The notes under the pieces are model-generated. The model was not told where the DNA came from and ran no database searches. It saw nothing but the letters and a program-made list of their open reading frames with translations. From Oxytricha trifallax (Eukaryota; Ciliophora; Spirotrichea; Sporadotrichida; Oxytrichidae), in NCBI GenBank assembly GCA_000711775.1, contig ARYC01001531.1, forward strand, positions 1-64,000: a stretch of 64,000 nt of DNA, read 5' to 3'. Below are positions 20,639-31,829 of this stretch, in pieces. The position numbers and the translations under genes are program-made. The first letter of the stretch is position 1, and every line of letters starts with the position of its first letter.

Positions 20639-22271
20639 ATGGAATCATATTCTTAAAAACGACAGTCAAGACTCTCAGAATTCTTCAAGTTGGAAGATAA
20701 AGATTATGATGGTAATAGTTCAAGTGAAGAGCAGAGCTCTTCCAGTGGTTCAGAAGATTTTCAAAATCATGCAGAATACTTAACAACTAACATGCTTTAC
20801 CAGAGAAACATAACTCTTGCAGATGTGAATATAGAAGAAGTAAGTGAAAATGATATGATTTCACTATTTAATGAGATTCGTGATGAAATTTCAGAGTTTG
20901 AAATCGATGGATTTATCATTGATCCTAAACAAAAATATAGAGAAAGTATTAAAAAAGGAGCTAATGAATCATTACTTAATGATAATTAAATTAAGACTCT
21001 TGGTTAGCTAGTGTTAAAGCTTTACACTGAGTATAAGCAATCAGATTTAGAACCCTAGAGTTTGATGGAACGTGGTTAAGATTTCGACTTAAAAGCTCGT
21101 GAAGCCAAAGTTATTGAGAATCATAAAGTAAAAGATTAAATTCCAATTTTTGGTTAGCACACACAATTGAATGCAATAGTTCCTTGTAGACTGCAAAAGT
21201 AGTTAAGAAAGGAGAAATAATTGTAAGAGAAGGAACTTAAACTTGCAGAGGAGTCACTTAGATTAAGAGTTACAGAAAAGTTAACTTTCCTCTAAATAAT
21301 GGATAGACTTGGTATATCATACTATAAATTAAGAAGGTACTTAAAAAGCCCAATCAAGAAAGCTTAATTTTGGAATCTTAAATAAATTAATAGAGGCAAG
21401 AATAAGAAACTGCATAGCAGAGCACGCACTCATATCGTGAATATGTTAATGTTTAACACTTAACCAGTGCAGGTTTCTGATATACAGCACAGTTTACAGA
21501 AGAATATTTAGTTAAGGTGTAGCAAGTAAATGATAAGAAGATTTTTGAAGAATGAATTAATGATGACTTATAAATAAATCATGTAGATTTCAACATTGCA
21601 TAATAGCAATAGTAGCAAGTTATAAAGATAGTATGCAGCTCAAAAATTCGTGGAACACTTAAGTAAGGGTAGGAGAATAATCAATATTGATGAATCAACT
21701 CTTAACTAAACAGATTAAAGACACAGAGGTTGGACTGCCCCTTATGTAAAAAATAGAGTTACAAATTCACAGAGACTAAAATAAATGAATTTAATTATTG
21801 GAGTTGCAAGTACAGGAGAGCTGTACTATACAGTTAATCATGGAAGAACTAACTAGCACTCATTTATGTACTTCCTATGTAAACTAGTTAATGTATTGGA
21901 TTCAGTTGACACTAGTTGGAGAGAAAATACTTTAATTCTACTTGATAATGCACCTTACCACAGATCACAAAGTATTATGAATAAGTACCTGGATTTGGCT
22001 TTGCCAATAATGTTTTTAGGGCCTTATCACTATAGAATCGCACCTGTTGAATTGATGTACTCTTGGATCAAAAATCGAGACTTGAACCCTCTGAATACCA
22101 GGGCGTAATCAAAGTAAGTCGCTTGGAGTTCACCTTTTTAGGGGCTACTGGGCAGCATTCATGAAAGAGCTGGGCATGAATATTAGCAGGATCAACTAGA
22201 ACTTAGTGAGGCGCTGCTTTTATCACGTGTTGACAGCGGCCTTGGAATCGATTTCGCTAAAAGATTTGTGA
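20639..22271 (+). CDS. D34E transposase (IS630/Tc1 type) of the 10.4-kb element
   Basis: About 543 codons from ATG 20639 to TGA 22269-22271. An acidic Ser/Glu-rich N-terminus is followed by HTH-like regions (LTFLQIMDRLGISYYKLRRY; SKQMIRRFLKN) and the catalytic core. The first Asp is in INIDESTLNQ (followed by RHRGW, typical of Tc1), the second in ILLDNAPYHRS, and the Glu in APVELMYSWIK. There are 34 residues between the second Asp and the Glu. A one-base frame change near 22110 leads to a good C-terminus (FMKELGMNISRINQN and ALESISLKDL). All three catalytic residues are intact. It is only distantly similar to the TBE transposases at both ends of this window, so it defines a separate lineage. 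Confidence 0.8.
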
Positions 22272-23063
22272 GCTAGGCGAAAGTGCGAGGTTAATAAGCG
22301 GGGCTTGCTAGCAAGAGTGGCCTTATTTAATTCGATTTTTGCGAGTATTAGAAATTATTAAGGAGAGCTTTTTAAGTTGAATTAAGAACAGTTAATTGAA
22401 TTTGAAATGAAATCTGCAAGGCTCTTACATTTAATTTATCTCGAATTTCTTGATAATTATTCACGATTTTTATAGGTTGGAATTCGCCATTTTGAAAAGT
22501 AGGTACCTTGAAAATGAGAGCAGTTAAGTTAAAATGGCGATTTTTGAGAACTAGGGCTTATAAAAATTAAGGGCTTGGGCTTTAAACTGTGTAAGTTAAA
22601 TTGCACAAAAATAGAAAGTTGGAATTTTAAAAGTAAGGAAAATAGAGCGATTTTCGCAATAATTATATATAAGAAAGCAAATTAATTAAGAAGTCATAAT
22701 TAGAAAATGGGGAACTTTGCGAATTTTTCTTATTGAAATCCTTAATTTAATATTCTCTAAATTTTATGCTTTAACTTTGCATTTTTTATTCATTTTGCCT
22801 TGAAAAGTGGCCGAAATTAGCAAGAAATGCATTTTTACCATTCATTTTCTTGAAAAATGGGTGAAAAGTGAAAAAAAATCAGTCCTTTAAATATTGGGGG
22901 AAATGCGAAGCTATTTAAGAGAGACGCAAATTATAATTATTTATAATATTTACAAACAACCAAAACTTTTTCTCAACCTTATTTTCGTTTTTTTAAACAA
23001 TTTTATCCAGCATGAATTAATACAATTCAAATTCATCTTATGGCAGTTAGGAGAATATCTCCG
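22272..23063. other. AT-rich spacer in the 10.4-kb element
   Basis: About 790 bp between the transposase and the next gene. An 85-aa plus ORF (22894-23151) is rich in Ile/Leu/Phe and looks like chance reading of A/T sequence. No repeat or RNA gene recognised. Confidence 0.4.
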
Positions 23064-23269
23064 ATGCAATCCAAAATTCGAGATAATAAATCTCATAAAT
23101 TATAAACTTTGTAGGAGCTGGTTCCTAATAAAACTAAAATTAAGGCAATAATTCATTGCAAAACTTCAATAACCAGCCAAATTAATTCTAGTAGAATCTT
23201 CCTAGAAATTAATAACAAAATCCTTTGTTAGTTTTAAATCCTCCAAGCTAAAGTTTTTTACCTTAATAG

Positions 23270-24549
23270 ATGCAGTAAGTGCAACTTCAACAAAATCAAG
23301 GTTAAAATTAACCAGTAAATTATGACCCTAAAAGGGTATTAGAAATATAATCTAAAACATTTTAAATTTGATGGTGATATTGACCCAAAAAGTGAGCATT
23401 CAATCACTTAAAATTCTTTTATTTCCACTGTAATTGCCAGATTTGCGCCTTCTTTTTTAAAAGAGAACTGTGATGACTATACTTTGTCAAGAATTTAGGG
23501 TCCTCTTTATAAGGAAAACACAAAAAGTAGCTTGAACATTTCAAGTTTAAATTGCAAAGGTGAATTCGACAACCTTTAAGAGAAATTTCCACTTTTAATA
23601 GTTCAGTAATTCAATGCACTTAATTAAGTTATGGGTAAACCTGTTATTATAAGCCACGAAGAAATTCTTCAACATTTGCTTATTTTTTATGAAGAGACTA
23701 AAATTATTGAAGATATTTACACCTACAATCATTATATGGACTTTGAAAATTTTTATGGAGTATTAACTGACAAATCTTTTAAGCATTACAGCCTTACTTG
23801 TATTGACAAATTTTCAAAGTATGAATTTTAAACTGAAAATAGATTCAGATATGGAATAACTGCAACTCTTACCAATTATGGGAAAACCCCAATCATTATG
23901 TAAGTTTTAAATCGTACTGAAAAAGCATTCATTGTATTCAAGAAAATTCAATCAATTTGGTATGTTTATCTTGATAATGAAAATATGTGTGCTATTAACA
24001 CTTAAGTTCCCCAAGCTTATTAAATGGACAAAAATAAAATAGTTTCAATTGGAGAACTCGCATTAATTTAGGACTTCCTTGGACTTGATCATAAAATCTA
24101 CACTATTTAATCTAATTTCTAGGGAATTAATTAAGACAAAATTCGTATTGCAAACATTATTAGGAACTTTAACTAGAAAATCGATTACTAAACTTCACTC
24201 GTAAAATGGGATTAATTCCTTGAGCATTCAGTGGAGTGCTCAACAACTTATGGACTCTAGTGCAAAGTGCAAAAATATCCAACTCTAAACTTTAGCCTTG
24301 CCAATTATATAAAAAGTGCCTCTCTCGAAAATCATGTCTAATGCAAACCTAGTGGCTCTCAAATTCCAGAAAAATAAGCCAAGAAAAAATCAACAAAATC
24401 TAAACATATTCATAAAGACAAGAAGTCAATCCAGAAAATCCAAGAATTAGTCTAAGAGAAAATCAAAAGCCAAAAAACACTCAAGTTCAGATTCCGAATC
24501 AGATAGTGACACCCATTCAGCTACAGAATAATACAGTGACTCATATTGA
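23270..24549 (+). CDS. Unknown ~425-residue protein with RS/Ser-Asp tail
   Basis: The probable start is ATG 23270 (Gln-rich MQQVQLQQNQGQ). A frame change near 23350 leads into a long clean frame (FDGDIDPKSEHSIT, then VMGKPVIISHEEILQHLL, RYGITATLTNYGKTPIIM and IQSIWYVYLDNENMC). Near 24420 the frame shifts again into a basic Arg/Ser/Lys tract and then an acidic Ser/Asp tail (DSESDSDTHSATEQYSDSY) ending at TGA 24547-24549. The central ~300 residues look like a folded, beta-rich domain; I recognise no family. It is the last large gene before the right TIR, so it may be a structural or DNA-binding partner of the transposase; that is inference from position only. Confidence 0.6.
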
Positions 24550-24607
24550 AAGCTGAAAGCTTAATTAATTAATTATAATTTAATATTTAATTTTTAATTT
24601 AATAAAT

Positions 24608-24757
24608 TCAAATAAATTCCTCATCTTCATCATCATCTTCATCTTCATCATCTTCATCTTAATTATTCTTAATTTTCAAAAACTCTAACCATTTAATTAA
24701 AATATTTTCAGGTTTTAAATCTCTATGTATAATTTTCAGAATAAACGATAAGTACAT
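24608..24757 (-). pseudogene. Protein-kinase catalytic-loop fragment with acidic tail
   Basis: A ~50-codon minus-strand frame (ATG 24755-24757, TGA 24608-24610) reads ILKIIHRDLKPENILI, the HRDxKxxN catalytic loop of Ser/Thr protein kinases, then a helix and a run of Asp/Glu. The N-lobe, DFG and later motifs are missing. TBE ORFs are reported to include kinase-like sequence, so this may be a transposon-derived scrap. A second copy of the same design lies on the opposite strand at 25148-25390. Confidence 0.6.
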
Positions 24758-24902
24758 TGTTAAAGAGTTAAATTAATAATAAATTAATAATTAATTATAA
24801 AATTATAAAAAAAGAGGCAGCATTCAAGCCTACACACTTAAAAGAACAATTTACAGGGGAAACATAATAATGATAATAATAAAGTCAAGCTGGCAGTGAT
24901 AA

Positions 24903-24917
24903 GGGGTTTTGGGGTTT
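24903..24917 (+). repeat. Internal telomere-like GGGGTTTTGGGGTTT
   Basis: Fifteen bases matching the G4T4 telomere unit, followed by ATTTGAG. It resembles the TBE terminus at 1393-1409 but is two bases short, and no TBE ORF is adjoining. It could be a relic transposon end. Confidence 0.55.
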
Positions 24918-25147
24918 ATTTGAGAAGTAAAAATAATTATAATAATTAAATACGGGAAATATATACGGGGAAATGGCATTTTCGGCATTTTAAATATTCA
25001 GAATTAAGTCTCAAGGGAATTATAATAACTAGGGAATTGAGAAACTAAAATTATAATAATTAAAAATAAATGAAATCAACTCTGCAAATAAATGCAATTA
25101 AATTTAAATCCTTGGATACTCACATTTTGTACAGACATAGACTCTAA

Positions 25148-25390
25148 ATGCTAGAGAAATAAATCAAAAATATTTTTGAAAATATAATACACAGAGACAT
25201 TAAGCCTGATAATATTTTTACTATACAAATGCACTTTCGAAAAATTATTCACAGAGACATTAAACCAGAAAATATCAATTCAACTCTGACAGTTTTTTTA
25301 ATATAAATAATAACAAAATCAAAAATAATAATTAAGATGAAGATGAAGAAGATGAAGAGGAAGACCACTAATTATTTATTTTAATTTAAT
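25148..25390 (+). pseudogene. Tandem kinase HRDIKP(D/E)N fragments with acidic tail
   Basis: The plus strand reads IIHRDIKPDNIF and, 17 codons later, IIHRDIKPENIN: two copies of the kinase catalytic loop in tandem. Then comes a Lys/Asn/Ile stretch and, after a frame change, a run of Asp/Glu encoded by GATGAAGATGAAGAAGATG. No other kinase motif is present. Together with the minus-strand copy at 24608-24757 it forms a loose inverted pair about 400 bp apart. Confidence 0.6.
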
Positions 25391-25716
25391 TTCTTTAAAA
25401 AATTTATATATTTACCCTTGTTTGCATATTGCCTTATATTAGACTTTCATTTTAATTTAATAATTAATTTAATTTATTTTAAATATTCAAATATGCCTTA
25501 TTTTTTCCACATTTTTAATTCAGTAATTAAAAAAGATTTCGGCGACCACATTTCCGATTTTCATTTTCATTTTTTAATTCTTGCTCTACGATTTTCGCTC
25601 GATTTAATTCTGCAAAAATCAAGGGCAAAAAAAAAACGCGGTTTTCTGAGAAATTCCAAAATTCGGGAGGTCATGTCCGTCTACTACAAAGTACTTTAAT
25701 TTTATAATCAACGTTA

Positions 25717-25803
25717 TTTCGTATTAACACATTTAATTAAATTCGTTTACGCACTTATCAAATTCTTATGCACATATGTATTGGGGTTTATATATATATT
25801 TAT
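25717..25803 (-). repeat. Right terminal inverted repeat of the 10.4-kb element
   Basis: Reverse complement of the left repeat, with CATATG in place of CGTATG. It ends in GGGGTTTATATATAT. Confidence 0.85.
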
Positions 25804-25817
25804 TATACTTTTCCCTG

Positions 25818-26325
25818 TCAAAATTATTTTGGATAAAAAAAGAACGCTGATATCTTTCTCTAAATTTTGGACTTTTAGATGTTCACCCGAGGACTTAAGC
25901 AATATTGCTTTCTAAAGCAAAGATTACTTTCTTTTTCAAGAGTATTCTTATTTTTGAAATAAATACTCTGCAACTAATCAAATTTTGTACATGCTTCAAC
26001 ATCTCCCCACAGCTTTTTAAACTTCTGTTCATCTTTATTTAATCTTTTATGTAATATTTAAGGAATGGCTGTTACTATCTTTGCTTAAAGGCAGTATTAT
26101 TTTTTATCTAAATTTTGCCTGATAAACTTAATCGTACTAAGCTTTGAATTTATGCTCTAGGCATCATAAAGCGTCATTATAAATTGCTTATTTGCATCTT
26201 ATGCTCCTCAATTAACAACTTTAATATCAATTGACTGGAAAGTTTCTTCACCTTCCTAATTTTTGTTATAAGTTTAGCATTCTATGTATTGTTAACTAAT
26301 ACCTTTTTCGTAATGAATTAAGATT
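25818..26325 (-). CDS. Unknown coding segment beside the 10.4-kb element
   Basis: A minus-strand frame ending at TGA 25818-25820, just outside the right TIR. It is charged and protein-like (KQFIMTLYDAQSINSKLS, then RLNKDEQKFKKLWGDVE and KNTLEKESNLCFRKQYC). One in-frame TGA (26218-26220) breaks it between VVN and GAQDAN, where Gln would fit. The upstream start is unclear. No family recognised. It may be the interrupted end of a host gene into which the element inserted. Confidence 0.5.
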
Positions 26326-26424
26326 TAAAATAGAAAATTAATTAATTTAATTATAAACCTGATAAAATAAAAACTATTCGCATAAATAAGACGCAGGTGA
26401 AAATAGAGTACTCATATATAATGT

Positions 26425-26600
26425 AAGTTAAAAAAAGTATATCTTCAATATTAATGTTTTAGTTGTCCTATCTGGTAAGACAACGGATGCCATAAGTTAG
26501 GTGCTTCGCAAAACTGCACAAATAGGTGACTTAGAAGATCTTAAATATATTTAAGATGAATATGGTGATGAAGATGAGGAAGTTGAAACATTTATTTAGA
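26425..26600 (+). CDS. Short coding segment with acidic end, unknown
   Basis: The plus strand reads VVLSGKTTDAISQVLRKT, then DLEDLKYIQDEYGDEDEEV. A GTAAGT donor near 26422 and a TGTTTTAG acceptor near 26462 suggest a short intron just upstream. Isolated between AT-rich stretches, it looks like a single MDS. No family recognised. Confidence 0.4.
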
Positions 26601-27029
26601 ATTTTCTATTTCTAATTATTATAATAAGTATTCTAATCTGATTTTCATAATAAGTATTCTATTTAGATTAAATTTAATTTTAACAATTAGAAATTTTTCA
26701 CAGTATTTTTCTTGAGTACTTGTAGTACTCCAACAGAATGCTGTGTTCATTTGAGTAGAAAGTGTTTTTACTATAATAAAACTTGAAACCCCAAAGAGTA
26801 AATATAAAATTTTTTGAATAATCAAATTATGGTCAAGGCAAATTTATGATGTTCATTAGAATTATGTTGAAAGTAGCAGCTCCGTAAACATTTTGCGTAT
26901 TCATCTATTTTGAAAATCAAACAAGCTAATTAAAATATACGAAGGAAAGAATAATAAGATATTCAAAGAGTTTAAGTTAATAAGTATATTTATTAATATT
27001 GTAATAATAATTGATAAATTGGTTTATTG

Positions 27030-27598
27030 AAAAAATATTTATTAATTGGTCTCTTTAAAGCTACTTAGTCCGCTTGTATCATACCCTGTTGAGCTAACAA
27101 CGCTTTGCTAATTCTACCTATTTATGATATTTAACTAATACTTATTGATCGTGTTTACATGTTGAAATTTTTCGAAAAGCTCAATCTCTTCACTTGCGTC
27201 CAACAATTCGAACATTTTCACAACAATAATTGATTTCAGAATAAATCTCATAGCATCTATTTGGCTTAACATACTCCATCACTATGAGTAAGGTTGAATT
27301 TTAAAGGCAAAATTTCCGGGTTCTTAGTTCTTGTAATATAGGGCTCCCTGCAGTACTTGTTTTCTAGTGGACAAATATCTTAATTTCTGAACAATTAAAT
27401 TTACAAAAGCTGAGTATGCTAAGGTCTGCAAAATAGATAATTCGAGGTACGGTATTAAAAATTCTGATCAATTGAGAAATTCGAATTTTCTTTCTCATCT
27501 GACGACTTTTCTTCATCCCCAAATTAACTATAACCGCCACCATTTATCTTATTGAAAAAATCTGTTATCTTTGATTTCAAAGTTCTTAAATTATTCAT
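27030..27598 (-). CDS. Unknown ~185-residue protein
   Basis: ATG at 27596-27598 opens MNNLRTLKSKITDFFNKING, followed by an acidic Ser-rich linker. After a frame change near 27450, a hydrophobic/helical part follows (LAYSAFVNLIVQKLRYLSTR), then KMFELLDASEEIELFEKF and a Gln/Ser-rich tail (QQSVVSSTGYDTSGLSSFK). An in-frame TGA sits between QPYSQ and WSML. It is divergent from the gene at 27772, with 173 bp between the two ATGs, so they may share a promoter region. No family recognised. Confidence 0.5.
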
Positions 27599-27771
27599 CT
27601 AGAGTTAAACGTATTAAAATTTTGTGAAAAAAGATTATTTTTAAGAGAATTATGTTAATTTAAAGAATTTTTCCCCAAATAGTTCCTATTTAATTTCCCA
27701 ATTTAATAATTACTAATAAAAACATAATAGTTTATAGTTTAAAGTATAAACTCAGCTCTTGACATTCAAAC

Positions 27772-28620
27772 ATGGGAGAAATAGCAGGCTTCACTGAAGT
27801 TAACTTAAAGTATATTCTATGAAAGATTGGAATTCAAAAAAACCTCACAAGTTCCTTACTCAAGAGAACAACGCTTATTTTCCAAAATTGACTTGTTTTG
27901 AGGTGTATTTTGTGAAAAGCATAATAAATGGAGAGAAAAATGTAAGCTCTTTATCTAAAATTTCTTGGTACCTCAAGAGAAATGAAATAATCGTTACTAC
28001 TATTCTTGTAAACGAGGTTCTAACGGCTGATGACTTTATTGATTTTGCTAAAGGAATTGGCAAGGTCTTTCTTTTCTCCAATCATTGAACCTTGCTTTAC
28101 CTGAACAAGCAATGGATATACGATATCATTATTACTTTGAATTCTTAAAAAATAGCAAATTGTTTGAAAGGCTAAAGAATAACAAAGAGATAAATTAAAT
28201 AAATCCTAAATTATGATAGTAGGGATGCAACCTTAATTTGTGCAAGCTCTCAACAACACATTGAACTTAAACAGTAATTTTCATTTTCTTTTAATTTGAA
28301 TTTGGTGTAAAGTGTACGGTCCCAGCTTAAATGTAAATGGTCAAATAAGAAGAGCAGTCATTAAATTAAACAAATAAAAACACTTTAGCAAAATTAATGA
28401 GTTAGGCAAGAAATAAGAAGCCTTCAAGAATTAGTAGACGATATCATTGAACATAAATCGTTGATAATACAATTATATAAATCAGGAGTTATCAACGAAG
28501 ATGGAAAACCCTAATTTAAATGACAACAATTTAGTCTAATTTAATGAAGAATTAAGTTCAGTAAGATTTAAAGAAATCAAAAAATCTCATAATAAATTAG
28601 TTAATATTTTAGAATGTTGA
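27772..28620 (+). CDS. Unknown ~280-residue protein
   Basis: ATG at 27772 (MGEIAGFTEVNLKYIL), then after a one-base frame change a clean 88-codon stretch (KPHKFLTQENNAYFPKL, LVNEVLTADDFIDFAKG). More segments follow after further frame changes: LPEQAMDIRYHYYFEFLKN, SRDATLICASSQQHIELK, RSLQELVDDIIEHKSLII. The end is TGA 28618-28620. The segments are collinear and contiguous, so this is most likely one gene with several apparent base losses. No family recognised. Confidence 0.5.
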
Positions 28621-28839
28621 CTTTAAATGGAGAGGAATGATTCCATTGAGTTGCTGTATATTAGGTGATGGTGTGCGTTAGTTTAAATCTGCATATAGTG
28701 CAGTTTTATTTTACATTCTTTAAATATGACTTAACTCTGTCAAAATTTATGTTTTTATTATTTAAGGAGCAGTTCACGAAATTTTATTTTTTACGGGCTG
28801 CTCCGCCCTCACAAGAATTAATATTTTATACATTATCTT

Positions 28840-29640
28840 TATTTTAACTGTAGTACAGAAGCACATAAGGCAAGTTAACGAATTGGATTAACAAGTTATG
28901 GGAACTGATTACTAAGCCAAGCAGCTTGTAACCAAGCCAGAAATCAACTAAGTGATGGACCTAGAAGATTGCGGGGTAATACTCATACTTATGATAAACC
29001 ATTTAGCATTAGAACTCCCAGAGAACCAATCTTCCAGATATTCTCCAAGGACTGGATCAACATGCATAGATACTTTCTTATGTTCAATCTTGAGAAAGGA
29101 TTTATGAAGTTGGTGATTGGGAAATCTGGCATCTCAATAAGGGAAGAAGGCTTGAAACAGATAACAGAGAAGAGAAATGAGAACTTGTGGAGGAATGGGT
29201 ATGAGGATAAAGGAACGGAGATGATGAACTAGAATTTTCACAAAGATACATGGGACGAGTTAGTTCTTCAGAACGGAGCAAAAATGGAAAAGGAATAGTC
29301 AAACATCGACGATGAAGGAAGATTCAGTGACTTCGAAGATAACGAGGCAGAAGTAGAAAGTTATCTTGACGCTCAAAAGGATGACAGAAGAGCAGGAGCT
29401 AGCAAATAGAAACTCATTAAAAGCCCACTATTGATTAGACCAGCCCTGATAAGAACACTTGAGATGAGATAGGAGGGCCAAGTTGAGGTTTAAGGAAACT
29501 GCGATGATGGGAAGATAGAAGTCCAGAATACTGACATAAATAAGGAGGAACCAGCAGACTTGAGGAGAAAAATGACAATTAAGTATTGTAATGAATTACA
29601 TTTCTAGCAGATAATTCACTCAATTTAAAAAAGGCAACTG
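28840..29640 (+). CDS. Unknown charged protein ending at a TATC repeat
   Basis: The plus strand is open with Gln = TAA/TAG. It has a basic N-terminal part (SDGPRRLRGNTHTYDKPF), a more folded part (DWINMHRYFLMFNLEKGF), then a long acidic/charged tail (SNIDDEGRFSDFEDNEAEVES). The frame runs into a TATC microsatellite at 29661, where it would encode repeated Leu-Ser-Ile-Tyr. Upstream the frame is ambiguous (another frame reads VNELDQQVMGTDYQAKQLV). No family recognised. Confidence 0.5.
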
Positions 29641-29659
29641 ATAATTATATTACCTTAGG

Positions 29660-29660
<1 letters not shown>

Positions 29661-29739
<79 letters not shown>
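29661..29739 (+). repeat. (TATC)n microsatellite, about 20 copies
   Basis: Uninterrupted tetranucleotide array. Confidence 0.95.
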
Positions 29740-30489
29740 TATTTTCTTTAATTATTTTGCATCTTTGAAATAATTCATGAAGTTTTCATATGAAGATAAT
29801 ACATTATTATTATTATATTAATTTTTTATGCATTAATATAAAAGTATTTAAAAGCTGTTACATTTATTAGTAACATAATTCACACTTTTAAAAAAGTTAT
29901 CTTTTTGCATTAAAACGCATGCTATAAATTACACTAAGTAAGCAATATAATATGAGAATCAAGAATAGAAAATATTTTTAAATGGAGAAGCTTGCAAAAA
30001 AAAGATTTCGTGAGCTGCTCCTTTTTTATAAATTACAAACTTTGGAAAGCATTTATTCATAAAAAGAGAGAAAAGATAAAAACTAGACTATATCTAGCAT
30101 TAAACTTTTAAGTTTAACTAACTGCAGCACTACACAGAGATGGAGTTAATTCATTCTATCATAACTAAACCGTTAAATTGATTAATTATTTAATTTTTAC
30201 AAGTTTTATTATATTCTATATATTTCATAATGAGGTTAGTTGATTTCTTTAAATATTCATAAACTTGATTTCTCATTAAATTCGATATAAATGATGCAAT
30301 GCGGTGACTTTGAATTGAAAAAAAAACAACATTAAATCTTTAAATTAAATCAATGATAGTTTATTTTATACTAAAAATCACACAAACTTTACATTAAACA
30401 TGCATAAGTTTAGTTATCCACTGTTCTCTTTACAATCTCTTTTTTTGACCTGAACCTTGTAACTCTCTTTTATATTATATTAGAGGTCA

Positions 30490-31260
30490 TCTAGATGTTA
30501 AGTTGATTTTTGCTCTTAACAAAGATAGCTTCTTTACTTTAATAGTGACTTATTTTACTGAGTTAGATTAAGACTTTACATTTTCAAGACTTCGATTTAA
30601 GCGTGGGAATATATCTTTTCTCTTATTATTATATCTCTTTTTTGAAACCTTTGTCTTTGGTTTCATTCACTAAGTTTAGATTAAAAAAGATTAAACACTT
30701 AATCACTTTAGATTATAAGTTAATTGAATCCTGCTTATGGATTTCTGGGTTTACTGTTTATCAAAGGGACTCATATCTAGTATTCGACACTTTTAAATTA
30801 TTATAAAATGTGCTGCAGTTTTACTTTGACACATCTTCATAAGTAGCTAATTCAGTTGGGACATATTTAAAATTTGTATTTTTATTTTAGGTTGAAGACT
30901 TTAGCTTTAAAGATGAGACTTGTTAATATCTTCAAATGACCTTCTCTCCCTTTAATCTTCATCAATTTATTAATCATGAGTAGAGTCCTCAATATAATTT
31001 TATTCAGGAGTCTGCTTGTTTTATTATTGCTTGTAGGATTTGCTTAACATCATCTGAATTTTCTTAGTATTTTATATATTTCAAATTTCCCTGAAACTCT
31101 ATCTATATTATCGAGCTTACACAGCTGAGTCCTATAAGCATATTATAAGCAAAGCATGTCTTGATTATCTTCTCTCCTTGCAACTCTTCCTATTATTTAC
31201 TAAGTTGATCTCTTCGAGAATACATTTCAAATGATAAGGTATAGACCAAAATTATTTTCA
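30490..31260 (+). CDS. Phe/Leu-rich unknown protein
   Basis: Two overlapping plus-strand frames together give a Phe/Leu/Tyr-rich sequence: LDVKLIFALNKDSFFTLIV, then after a one-base change LVSFTKFRLKKIKHLITLDY, RDSYLVFDTFKLLQNVLQF, and onward to about 31240. The spaced Leu/Phe pattern suggests leucine-rich or other solenoid repeats but no motif is certain. A similar composition recurs at 58240-58930. No family recognised. Confidence 0.4.
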
Positions 31261-31581
31261 ATTTGATTTTATATTTGAAAATATGTTCCCCTGCGTAGAA
31301 CCCTAAATCTTTTATAGCTATTTCTTGCGTTTAATAATAATATAATACAAATCATAAATATTAAAATACTTAAATACTAAGAAATATATATATTATATTT
31401 ATTTGATATGTTGTTAATATTTTATAATACAAATATTTCTTGATGTTTTAAAAGAATCGGAAATTTATGTGAATTTAAGTATTTTTAATTATTTATCCTT
31501 AACAATTAAACTCATTTGATATATAAATATTTTTAGTTTTTATCTAAAATTATATTTATTTATAATTGATAATGGGAATGA

Positions 31582-31826
31582 AGTTTGATCAAAATAATTA
31601 GTTAATTAAAATAAACAGATAAACAAGTAAACAGGCCCACACTAATTTGTTTATCTGTAAAAAAAAATGATAAAATAAACAAGTAATCTAATAAACAGAT
31701 GGCTTAAAAGTGTGTTTACTGTTTAATTACATTGATTAGGAGCAGTTAAACAAAATAAACAGATTGATGAAATGAGTTTTTTAGTTTAATTATTTAATTA
31801 TATTATTGCAATTGCAATTTAATCTA
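31582..31826 (+). repeat. Left TIR of SF3 element 1, with ATAAACA iterons
   Basis: Pairs with 33194-33413. AAATAAACAGAT-type repeats at about 31608, 31675-31697 and 31752. Confidence 0.85.
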
Positions 31827-31829
31827 ATG

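Larger units (their letters stand above)
15350..25803. mobile_element. ~10.4-kb TIR transposon with SecA-like helicase and D34E transposase
   Basis: The inverted repeats at 15350-15450 and 25717-25803 share over 70 bp, including ATAAATATATATAAACCCC and TGTGCATAAGAATTTGATAA. The body holds, on the plus strand, a 79-aa ORF, a SecA-like helicase, a two-to-three-exon unknown gene, an IS630/Tc1-type transposase and another unknown gene. On the minus strand it has a coiled-coil/bZIP-like ORF. Kinase-like remnants lie near the right end. It is several kb longer than TBE as I know it and lacks the 17-bp telomeric terminus, but each TIR has CCCCAAT close to the end. The exact outer ends and target duplication are unclear because the flanks are low-complexity TA. 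Confidence 0.75.

Noticed and set aside
28665-28847. 60-aa plus ORF
   Set aside because: Hydrophobic low-complexity frame in A/T-rich DNA with no coding-like features.
29661-29739. CRISPR-like or functional repeat at the TATC array
   Set aside because: A plain tetranucleotide microsatellite with no spacer structure.
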